Shown here: positions 1 through 5,542 of the stretch, in pieces | Numbering within the stretch: the stretch's first letter is position 1 | Layout of the letters: every line of letters begins with the position of its first letter | Origin: Acetobacteraceae bacterium | Lineage (GTDB): Bacteria > Pseudomonadota > Alphaproteobacteria > Acetobacterales > Acetobacteraceae | Assembly: GCA_014377905.1 (NCBI GenBank) | Contig: JACMOQ010000246.1 | Span: forward strand, 1 to 6,186 | DNA: 6,186 nucleotides | Reading direction: 5' to 3' | Made by a program: the position numbers and the translations under genes | The notes under the pieces: generated by a model | What the model saw: the letters and a program-made list of their open reading frames with translations, nothing else | The model's database searches: none | What the model was told of the DNA's origin: nothing

Positions 1-194
1 AGCGCATCGGCGGCCGTCTGGCGGGCGGCGATTGCGTCACGCCGCGCGGCAACGCTCGCTAGGTCGGGGGTACGGGAAGCAGCGGCCTCGACAAAGTCAT
101 GCAGGCTTTGGGACGCGGCGGGCGCGCCGCACTCTGCCGTTGCCAGCAGCGCGCACGCCAACGCGCTGCCGAGGTTGCGGAATGATTGAAACAT
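1..194 (-). CDS. TolC-family outer-membrane efflux protein, N-terminal part only
   Basis: This is the first 64 complete codons of a gene that runs off the left edge of the window, read on the minus strand from ATG at 192-194. The product begins with a short signal-peptide-like stretch (MFQSFRNLGSALACALLATA) and then LHDFVEAAASRTPDLASVAARRDAIAARQTAADA. That second part has the look of the first periplasmic helix of TolC/CusC/CzcC proteins: a helix of 'A..RNPDL..A...' type with many Ala and Arg. Family members are trimeric outer-membrane channels that connect to RND pumps and periplasmic adaptors. The reading frame stays open upstream to a stop at 282-284, but 194 is the first plausible ATG there. 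No strong Shine-Dalgarno sequence precedes it. The upstream cysteine-rich exported protein suggests a metal-efflux (Cus/Czc-like) setting. That is inference, because adaptor and pump genes are not in the window. A more general TolC-type role is equally possible. Confidence 0.68.
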   Translation of the reverse strand, partial: MFQSFRNLGSALACALLATAECGAPAASQSLHDFVEAAASRTPDLASVAARRDAIAARQTAADA

Positions 195-261
195 GGGAAA
201 CCCGACTGCAGCATAAGGTGAACGCCGACACGTCTGCGCAATACCGCATAACGCAACATCG

Positions 262-297
262 AAACAAAGCTTCCGGATACGTCAGGCCATCGGAAGC
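262..297 (-). terminator. Hairpin plus T-rich run between the cysteine-rich gene and the TolC-family gene
   Basis: On the minus strand, GCTTCCG (297-291) and CGGAAGC (275-269) form a perfect 7-bp stem with a 15-base loop. The stem can be extended by two A-T pairs across one bulged C. It is followed directly by TTTGTTT (268-262). It begins 7 bases after the stop codon of the cysteine-rich protein gene, where an intrinsic terminator would be expected. The large loop and interrupted T run make it weak, so it may only reduce read-through into the efflux gene. Confidence 0.45.
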
Positions 298-303
298 AGA
301 GCG

Positions 304-678
304 TCAGGGGTGCAGTCGGGGAGGCGGATTGGACGGCCGGGTTCGCAGGTTCGCCTGGAACTGCGCTTTGGTTGCCGCGTAGGGCGCAAATTTTGGCGCC
401 CGCATGGGTGTGGCCCGCGACGTCACCGGACATACTGCTAAGCAGGATGCACACTGACCAGCCCCACAGCAGGCCATACCGCGATGGGCGGCGCACTCCG
501 GATCATTTGCCGACCCCAATTGTTGGGGCGCGGTCAAGGTGGGGGACACCGATGCATGATCGGCGCTATCGACGCCGTGGGCGTGGGCGGACAGGCTTGG
601 CGCAAGCAAGAACAGGACTGCAAACAGGGCAGTCCCGGCAATGCGCTTCAAGCGTGTAATACCAAAACCAAACTTCAT
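304..678 (-). CDS. Small exported cysteine-rich protein, possibly metal-related
   Basis: This gene encodes a 124-residue protein that I do not recognise as a named family. It starts with a textbook signal peptide: basic residues R9, K11 and R12, a hydrophobic core at about 15-30 (TALFAVLFLLAPSLS), and an AHA cleavage site near residue 33. The predicted mature protein is therefore periplasmic or extracellular. Six cysteines lie between residues 62 and 83 (C62, C70, C71, C76, C79, C83), including a CC pair and a CxxC, with histidines at 32, 34, 41 and 65. The C-terminus is proline-rich (PSNPPPRLHP). Short Cys/His proteins with a signal peptide and a proline-arginine tail are often found ahead of metal RND efflux genes (some are annotated DUF2946), and a TolC-family gene follows here. 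An upstream ATG at 726 is in frame, but the start at 678 places the signal peptide at the N-terminus. No strong ribosome-binding site is visible. Metal binding is inference only. Confidence 0.66.
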   Translation of the reverse strand: MKFGFGITRLKRIAGTALFAVLFLLAPSLSAHAHGVDSADHASVSPTLTAPQQLGSANDPECAAHRGMACCGAGQCASCLAVCPVTSRATPMRAPKFAPYAATKAQFQANLRTRPSNPPPRLHP

Positions 679-783
679 ACAGCGGTTGACCCCGTCGAGT
701 GGTTTGTCGTCTTCCACCCAATGCAACGAGAGGCTTCTGATTTGATCTGGTCAAGTAAAATGTCGGAAAGGCAGGTTTTGATC

Positions 784-809
784 GGGGCGGTGGCGTGCGC
801 CACAGCCCC
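784..809. other. Strong GC-rich hairpin just after the regulator gene
   Basis: GGGGC (784-788) pairs with GCCCC (805-809) and GTGGC (790-794) pairs with GCCAC (799-803), with one G-A mismatch between the two helices and a 4-base loop. It lies 11 bases past the stop of the LysR gene. Neither strand has a T run after the hairpin, so it is not a classical intrinsic terminator. It could protect the 3' end of the regulator mRNA or aid factor-dependent termination. Confidence 0.5.
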
Positions 810-820
810 AACCAATTCGT

Positions 821-1702
821 TCAGCGACCGGCGAGTTGTGCCAGCAAGAAATCACGGAACACTGCCACCCGCTTGGAATTGCGCAATTCTTCGGGATAAA
901 CAAAATAGACATCAACCTTCGGCGCCTTGATGTCGGCCAAGACCTGCACCAGCCCATCGGTTTCGGCGTGCATGTAGTCTGGCACCGCGGCGATGCCAAG
1001 CCCGGCTTTGGCGGCCACCAGCATGCCACGCAACGAATTCAGTTCCAGCAATGCCTTCCGCGGGCTGCCCGGCCGGCGGCCGATTTCGGCAAGCCAGTTG
1101 ATATCGGCAACTGGGGCATGATGATCCCCGAACAGGATCAGCCGATGTGCATCGAGTTCCTCGGCGGTTTTCGGGGTGCCGTATTTCTTGAGGTATTCCG
1201 GCGACGCGCACACATGCCACTCAATCGCGGTGAGATGGCGCTGCACCAGATCGGGCTGCTTGGGGGTGTGCATGCGGACCGCCACATCGGCTTCGCGCAT
1301 TGCGAGGTCGAGGTCCGTATCATCAAGCAGCAACTGCATGGTGATTTCAGCATATTGCTCAAGGAAGATCGGCAATCTTGGCGCCAGCCACGAGGAACCA
1401 AAGCCCACCGTGGTGGTAACCTTGAGCCGACCCGCCGGCTTTTCCTTGCTTTCGGTCAGCAAGGCCTCGGTCATCGCCAGTTTGGCGAACACTTCGCGCA
1501 CCGTGCGGTTCAGGCTCTCGCCTTGCTCGGTCAGGATCAGGCCGCGCGCATGGCGGTGGAACAGCGGCACTTGCAAGGCTTCCTCGAGCGCCGAAATCTG
1601 GCGGGAGACCGCTGACTGGCTAAGGTTCAGCGTATCACCCGCATGGGTGAAACTGCCGGCTTCCGCGACCGCGTGAAAAACGCGCAGCTTGTCCCAATCC
1701 AT
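821..1702 (-). CDS. lsrB: LysR-type transcriptional regulator, LsrB/VtlR-like
   Basis: This gene encodes a 293-residue DNA-binding regulator of full LysR length. The N-terminal winged helix-turn-helix covers about residues 4-62, with the recognition helix around LSQSAVSRQISALEE (28-42). The effector-binding domain follows from about residue 91 (GRLKVTTTVGFGSSWLAPRL). The start (DWDKLRVFHAVAEAGSFTHAGD), the stretch PLFHRHARGLILTEQGE and the C-terminal YFVYPEELRNSKRVAVFRDF match my memory of Sinorhizobium LsrB and Brucella VtlR. Those regulators affect envelope lipopolysaccharide, oxidative-stress response and small-RNA expression. The adjacent trxB gene on the same strand is also the arrangement I recall around rhizobial lsrB. 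A GGAAGG ribosome-binding site lies 8 bases before the ATG. Only one cysteine (C165) is present, whereas redox control through several cysteines has been reported for LsrB. Targets cannot be told from the window. The family call is firm; orthology to lsrB is likely but not proven. Confidence 0.88.
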   Translation of the reverse strand: MDWDKLRVFHAVAEAGSFTHAGDTLNLSQSAVSRQISALEEALQVPLFHRHARGLILTEQGESLNRTVREVFAKLAMTEALLTESKEKPAGRLKVTTTVGFGSSWLAPRLPIFLEQYAEITMQLLLDDTDLDLAMREADVAVRMHTPKQPDLVQRHLTAIEWHVCASPEYLKKYGTPKTAEELDAHRLILFGDHHAPVADINWLAEIGRRPGSPRKALLELNSLRGMLVAAKAGLGIAAVPDYMHAETDGLVQVLADIKAPKVDVYFVYPEELRNSKRVAVFRDFLLAQLAGR

Positions 1703-1710
1703 GTCCTAAG

Positions 1711-1716
1711 CCTTCC
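1711..1716 (-). promoter_or_regulatory. Ribosome-binding site of the LysR regulator
   Basis: GGAAGG on the minus strand stands 8 bases upstream of the ATG at 1702. It supports this start, which also begins at the residues expected for LsrB-like proteins. Confidence 0.6.
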
Positions 1717-1817
1717 ACTGCCGCAGCCAGCCATGATGATTCTGGCGCTGCTTGCTGTTCATACACACTCTAACTTGGGGCGCTTATCACGAATTGCCGA
1801 GTCGGTGCCGTTTCTTG

Positions 1818-2765
1818 TCAATCGTTTTGGCTGGCGAGGTATTTTTCGACTTCGAGCGCCGCTATGCAGCCAGTTCCCGCGGCGGTAACCGCCTGGCGCC
1901 ACACCTTGTCCTGGACATCGCCGGCGGCAAAAACGCCAGGGACCGAGGTTATGGTGCTGCCGGGGGTCGTGACGATATAGCCATCGCTGTCGAGCGCGAC
2001 ATGGCCAAGAAATGGCGCGGTGGTCGGGGAGTGGCCGATGGCGATGAACACGCCATCCAGCGCGATATCCTGGATCGCACCGCTGGCAGTGTCGACCAGC
2101 CTGATGCCGTTGACCGTTGCCGGACTGCCGGCGCCAAGGATTTCCTCAACGCGATGGTTCCACAATACTTTGATCTTCGGGTTGGCAAACAGCCGCTTCT
2201 GCAGGATTTTTTCGGCCCGGAAGCTGTCACGGCGATGGATCACCAGCACTTCCGACGCGTGATGGGTCAGGTAAAGCGCTTCCTCCACGGCAGTGTTGCC
2301 GCCACCGATCACGGCGACCTTCTTGCCACGAAAAAAGAAGCCGTCGCAGGTCGCGCACGCCGAAACCCCATAGCCGCCCAGACGCTTTTCAGACTCCAGA
2401 CCCAACCAGCGGGCCTGCGCGCCGGTTGCGATGATCACCGAGGCCGCTAGATAAATATCCCCGCTATCGGTGGTGCAGCGGAACGGGCGGGCGCTGAAAT
2501 CAACCTCGGTCACCAGATCATAAACGATTTTTGTGCCGACATGTTCGGCCTGGGCCTGCATCTGCTCCATCAACCAGGGGCCCTGGATGGTCTCGGCGAA
2601 GCCGGGATAATTCTCGACATCGGTGGTGATGGTAAGCTGCCCGCCGGGCTGCATGCCAGCGAGCATGATAGGCTCCATCCCCGCCCGGGCAACGTAGATG
2701 GCAGCTGTGTAGCCGGCAGGGCCAGCGCCGATGATCAGGACCTTGCAGCGATGGGTTTCAGGCAT
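1818..2765 (-). CDS. trxB: Thioredoxin-disulfide reductase
   Basis: This gene encodes a 315-residue cytoplasmic flavoenzyme that transfers electrons from NADPH through FAD and a cysteine pair to oxidised thioredoxin. All signature elements are present in order. These are the FAD-binding GAGPAG (13-18), the GGQLTITTDVENYPG segment (41-55), the redox-active CATC (C137, C140), the NADPH-binding GGGNTAVEEA (154-163) with HRRDSFRAEK (177-186), and the second FAD motif GVFAAGDVQD (277-286). The length fits the low-molecular-weight bacterial class (about 310-325). The frame stays open upstream to an ATG at 2969, but that would overlap the divergent asparaginase gene and add 68 residues with no family match. 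The start at 2765 (MPETHRCKVLIIGAGPAG) is standard. The lsrB-like regulator lies 115 bases downstream on the same strand, so the two may be co-transcribed. No residue expected in the family is missing. Confidence 0.97.
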   Translation of the reverse strand: MPETHRCKVLIIGAGPAGYTAAIYVARAGMEPIMLAGMQPGGQLTITTDVENYPGFAETIQGPWLMEQMQAQAEHVGTKIVYDLVTEVDFSARPFRCTTDSGDIYLAASVIIATGAQARWLGLESEKRLGGYGVSACATCDGFFFRGKKVAVIGGGNTAVEEALYLTHHASEVLVIHRRDSFRAEKILQKRLFANPKIKVLWNHRVEEILGAGSPATVNGIRLVDTASGAIQDIALDGVFIAIGHSPTTAPFLGHVALDSDGYIVTTPGSTITSVPGVFAAGDVQDKVWRQAVTAAGTGCIAALEVEKYLASQND

Positions 2766-2800
2766 TGGGGAATAGGGTCCGGGAAAGTGATTACCCACCA

Positions 2801-2818
2801 AGGATAGGCAATTATCCT
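2801..2818. promoter_or_regulatory. Inverted repeat, candidate operator
   Basis: AGGATA and TATCCT form a perfect 6-base inverted repeat separated by GGCAAT. It lies 35 bases upstream of the trxB start and 97 bases upstream of the asparaginase start. Its position suits a dimeric regulator acting on trxB. The ATA-N6-TAT core loosely recalls LysR-type sites (T-N11-A), so the neighbouring LsrB-like protein is a possible but untested binder. Confidence 0.4.
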
Positions 2819-2904
2819 GCGCTTGGAAACCGATCGCCCGACTGGGGAGTGACACTGGCATCCGCGCCCGCCATCGGCTAACCCTCGCCGCACGCAAAGC
2901 AATT

Positions 2905-2908
2905 GGAG
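2905..2908 (+). promoter_or_regulatory. Ribosome-binding site of the asparaginase gene
   Basis: GGAG lies 7 bases before the ATG at 2916 and fixes that start. Confidence 0.65.
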
Positions 2909-2915
2909 CCGTTGC

Positions 2916-3914
2916 ATGGACCCTGTTCTCGTCGAAGTTACCCGTGGCGCGCGCGTCGAGTCGGTCCATCGCGGGGCTGCCATCGTGCTTGATGCCGTCG
3001 GCGGCACCGTCTTTGCGGTCGGGAATGTTGATCAGCCGGTCTATCCGCGCAGCGCGGTCAAAGCGTTGCTGGCGCTACCGATGGTTGAAACCGGGGCGGC
3101 GGACAGGTTGGGACTGACCGACGCTGAGATCGCCTTTGCTTGTTCGTCACATAATGGCGAGGATTTCCATGTCGCCGCTGCGGTATCGATGCTCGCCAAA
3201 GCCGGGCGGGACGTGTCGGTGCTGGAATGCGGCACCCATTGGCCGGGTTATGACAAGGCGACCCAGGCGCTTGCCGCATCAGGGGGCAAGCCATCCGCGT
3301 TGCATAACAACTGCTCCGGCAAGCATAGCGGCTTCATCTGCCTCGCCTGCGATCGCGGCGACGATCCGGCGGGCTACGTGAAGCCCGATCATCCCACCAT
3401 GCGGGTGATCACGGCGGCGTTGGCGGATATGACGTCCGAACGACTCGACGACAGTAACATCGCCGTCGATGGCTGTTCGATCCCAACCTTCGCCATTCCG
3501 CTGAGGGCGTTGGCGCTGGCATTTGCGCGCTTTGGCAGCGGCCAGGGGCTGTCCGCCGAGCGCGCCGCCGCAACGCGCCGCATCCGGGCTGCGGTTGCCG
3601 CGCATCCGGAAATGGTTGCCGGCACCGGACGGTTCGATACCAAGCTGATGGCTGCCCTCGGCGTGCGGGTGTTCGTGAAATCGGGCGCGGAAGGCGTGTT
3701 CTGCGGTGCGATCCCGGAACTCGGCCTTGGCATTGCAGTCAAATGCGATGACGGGGCAGGGCGGGCGGCGCAGATTGCCACGGCAGCATTGGTTGCGCGC
3801 TTCCTGCCACAGAACGGCGACCTGAGCATTCTCGAGGAGCTTTCGCGCCCGACGCTCACCAATTGGAACGGCATCCAGGTTGGCGAAATGCGGCCGACGG
3901 CGGCTTTGGGGTAA
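2916..3914 (+). CDS. Asparaginase II, Rhizobium etli ReAV type (zinc-dependent class)
   Basis: This gene encodes a 332-residue enzyme expected to hydrolyse L-asparagine to aspartate and ammonia in the cytoplasm; no signal peptide is seen. It belongs to the asparaginase II family (PF06089), unrelated to E. coli AnsA/AnsB. The characteristic start PVLVEVTRGARVESVHRGA is present. Compared with what I recall of R. etli ReAV (Ser48, Lys51, Ser80; zinc on Cys135, Lys138, Cys189), the counterparts are S46 and K49 in YPRSAVKALLALP, S78 in CSSHNGE, C133 and K136 in NNCSGKHSGF, and C187 in DGCSIP. The spacing is identical with an offset of two. K255 in FVKSGAEGVFCGA probably matches the further catalytic lysine of ReAV. 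The protein looks complete and active. It is the first gene of a three-gene operon, only 4 bases ahead of the amidohydrolase, so its true substrate may be a related amide rather than asparagine itself; that is inference. Confidence 0.94.
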   Translation: MDPVLVEVTRGARVESVHRGAAIVLDAVGGTVFAVGNVDQPVYPRSAVKALLALPMVETGAADRLGLTDAEIAFACSSHNGEDFHVAAAVSMLAKAGRDVSVLECGTHWPGYDKATQALAASGGKPSALHNNCSGKHSGFICLACDRGDDPAGYVKPDHPTMRVITAALADMTSERLDDSNIAVDGCSIPTFAIPLRALALAFARFGSGQGLSAERAAATRRIRAAVAAHPEMVAGTGRFDTKLMAALGVRVFVKSGAEGVFCGAIPELGLGIAVKCDDGAGRAAQIATAALVARFLPQNGDLSILEELSRPTLTNWNGIQVGEMRPTAALG

Positions 3915-3918
3915 TCCG

Positions 3919-5529
3919 ATGTCATACGCAGAAACTATCCTGACCGGCGGTCGGATTTTTCGTGGCCTGCGCGAAGGCTTTGCCGAAGCAGTAGCCATCG
4001 CCGGTGCCCGCGTGGTGGCAGTTGGCGATCGGGAAGCGGTGCTGGCGCTGGCCGGGCCGAATACCAAACGCATTGACCTCGCTGGACGGGTGGCAGTGCC
4101 GGCCTTCAACGATTCGCACCAGCATCTGCTGCCGCTCGGACTGACCATGGGCCAGGTTGACCTCAGGAACGAGGTCGCGCCAAGCCTCGATGCGCTGCTG
4201 GGTGCCATTCGCGCCGCGGCCAGCCAGGCCCCGCCGGGCCAGTGGATACGCGGGCGCGGGTTCGATGATTCTGTCCTTGACGTCGGGCGCAATCCGACCG
4301 CCGATGAATTATCCGCCGCCGCCCCCAATAATCCGGTCTTCATCGTGCGCACCTGCGGCCATGTCGGCGTTGCCAATCACGCGGCGATGGCGGCCGCTGG
4401 CATTGACGCCGCCACCCAGGACCCGCCGGGCGGCAGCCTCGACCGGGTCGCGGGTTTGCCGAATGGATCGTTGCGGGAGCACGCGATGCGCCTGGTCAAC
4501 CGCAAGATCGCCCCGCCGAGCGATGCGCAACTGGTCGACGCCATCGGTCTGGCGAGCCAGGACATGCTGCGCCAGGGCTTCACCCGGGTTATGGACGCCA
4601 ATGTCGGGATGACGGCCGGGATACGCGAAATCGACGCCTATCACACCGCGCGCGATGGTGGGCAGCTAGGGGTGCGCACCTGGATGTGCCTCGCCGGCAA
4701 CCCGGACGGCATTGCCGATGCCGCCTGGCAGCGCGGCATACGGCCGATGCAGGGCGATGACATGCTGCGCTATGGTGCAATGAAAGTGTTCTGCGACGGC
4801 TCGGCCGGTGGGCGCACCGCCGCCGTTTCTGAGCCTTATGTGCAAGGTGGGACGGGAATGTTCATCTTCCCGACCGAGCAATTCCACGACCTGCTTGGCA
4901 AGTATCCCCGCCAGGGCTGGCAATTGGCCATCCACGCGATTGGCGATGCCGCAATCGAAACCACCCTGGTCGGCATGGAAGCCGCCGACAGCGCCGCCCA
5001 CCCGGTTGCTGGGCGCCGCCACCGGATCGAGCATTGCGAGTTCACCACCGCGAACCAGATCGCGCGCATGGCCGCGCGCGGGATTGAGGCAATGCCGCAA
5101 GCGATCTTCATCTACGAGTTTGGCGATATGTATATCCATAACCTTGGCGCGGCGCGGGGCCATGCGTCCAATCCGTGGCGATCCTGGATCGATGCCGGGA
5201 TGCATCCGGCCACCGGGTCCGACGCACCAGTGTCGTCAACCGATCCGTTCCGCAATATTCACACGCTGGTCACCAGGCGCACCAATCGCGGCACCGTGCT
5301 GGGTGCCGATCAATGCTTGAGCGTTGCGCAAGCCGTGCACGCCTATACCTGGGCCGGCGCCTACAGCCAGTTTGCCGAAGCCGATGCGGGGCGCATTCTG
5401 CCTGGACAGATCGCTGATATTGCGGTGCTGTCGCAGGATATTTTCGCGTGCGATGTGGAAGAAATCCCCGGCACGCGTGCTGATCTGGTGCTGCGGGGCG
5501 GGATCGTGGCCTTCGATCGACACGCATAG
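3919..5529 (+). CDS. Metal-dependent amidohydrolase, YtcJ-like (Amidohydro_3)
   Basis: This gene encodes a 536-residue cytoplasmic hydrolase of the amidohydrolase superfamily (COG1574/PF07969 type). The small N-terminal beta domain (TILTGGRIFRG, VVAVGDREAVLAL) leads to the metal-binding HxH at H67/H69 in PAFNDSHQHL. The likely carbamylated lysine is K289 (AMKVFCDGSAGG). Further metal ligands are H339 (IHAIGDAAIE), H372 (HRIEHCE) and D435 (ATGSDAPVSSTDPF). The C-terminal beta sandwich closes with GRILPGQIADIAVLSQDIF. Family members cleave amide, N-acyl or similar bonds, but substrates are known for few, so none can be assigned here. The start at 3919 is 4 bases after the asparaginase stop, with GGGG 7 bases ahead of it, which suggests translational coupling. 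An in-frame ATG at 3880, inside the asparaginase gene, would add 13 unmatched residues and was not chosen. No key residue is missing. Confidence 0.93.
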   Translation: MSYAETILTGGRIFRGLREGFAEAVAIAGARVVAVGDREAVLALAGPNTKRIDLAGRVAVPAFNDSHQHLLPLGLTMGQVDLRNEVAPSLDALLGAIRAAASQAPPGQWIRGRGFDDSVLDVGRNPTADELSAAAPNNPVFIVRTCGHVGVANHAAMAAAGIDAATQDPPGGSLDRVAGLPNGSLREHAMRLVNRKIAPPSDAQLVDAIGLASQDMLRQGFTRVMDANVGMTAGIREIDAYHTARDGGQLGVRTWMCLAGNPDGIADAAWQRGIRPMQGDDMLRYGAMKVFCDGSAGGRTAAVSEPYVQGGTGMFIFPTEQFHDLLGKYPRQGWQLAIHAIGDAAIETTLVGMEAADSAAHPVAGRRHRIEHCEFTTANQIARMAARGIEAMPQAIFIYEFGDMYIHNLGAARGHASNPWRSWIDAGMHPATGSDAPVSSTDPFRNIHTLVTRRTNRGTVLGADQCLSVAQAVHAYTWAGAYSQFAEADAGRILPGQIADIAVLSQDIFACDVEEIPGTRADLVLRGGIVAFDRHA

Positions 5530-5532
5530 GAG
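5528..5532 (+). promoter_or_regulatory. Ribosome-binding site of the GST-like gene, overlapping the upstream stop
   Basis: AGGAG lies 10 bases before the ATG at 5543 and shares two bases with the TAG stop of the amidohydrolase gene. This ties translation of the two genes together and supports one operon. Confidence 0.7.
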
Positions 5533-5542
5533 TTTGACAGCA

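Larger units (their letters stand above)
2766..2915. promoter_or_regulatory. Divergent promoter region between trxB and the asparaginase operon
   Basis: These 150 bases separate the start codons of trxB (minus) and the asparaginase gene (plus), so promoters for both must lie here or overlap the genes. I cannot assign convincing -35/-10 boxes by eye on either strand. The one clear element is an inverted repeat at 2801-2818, which is more AT-rich than the surrounding sequence. Confidence 0.7.

Noticed and set aside
59..496. A 145-codon open frame on the minus strand, overlapping both the cysteine-rich gene and the TolC-family start
   Set aside because: It starts with a plausible hydrophobic stretch, but it conflicts with two frames that each have a proper signal peptide and family-like features.
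836..1615. A 259-codon open frame on the plus strand, opposite the LysR gene
   Set aside because: The minus-strand frame encodes a complete LysR protein. The plus-strand product (many His, Gln, Gly and Arg) has no family features and no ribosome-binding site.
1703..1817. A terminator for trxB or a canonical promoter for the regulator in the 115-base spacer
   Set aside because: The only dyad (CCGAGTCGG) is too tight to fold, and the best -10-like sequence (TATGAA on the minus strand) has no acceptable -35 partner.
1752..2450. A 232-codon open frame on the plus strand, opposite trxB
   Set aside because: It overlaps a clear trxB and has no motifs.
2766..2969. A 68-residue N-terminal extension of thioredoxin reductase
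   Set aside because: The frame is open, but the extension overlaps the divergent asparaginase start, matches nothing in the family, and would remove the shared promoter region.
3279..4376. A 365-codon open frame on the minus strand, opposite the asparaginase and amidohydrolase genes
   Set aside because: It is a shadow of GC-rich codon use. Its translation is rich in Arg, Ser, Ala and Pro with no recognisable motif, while the plus-strand genes have full catalytic motifs.
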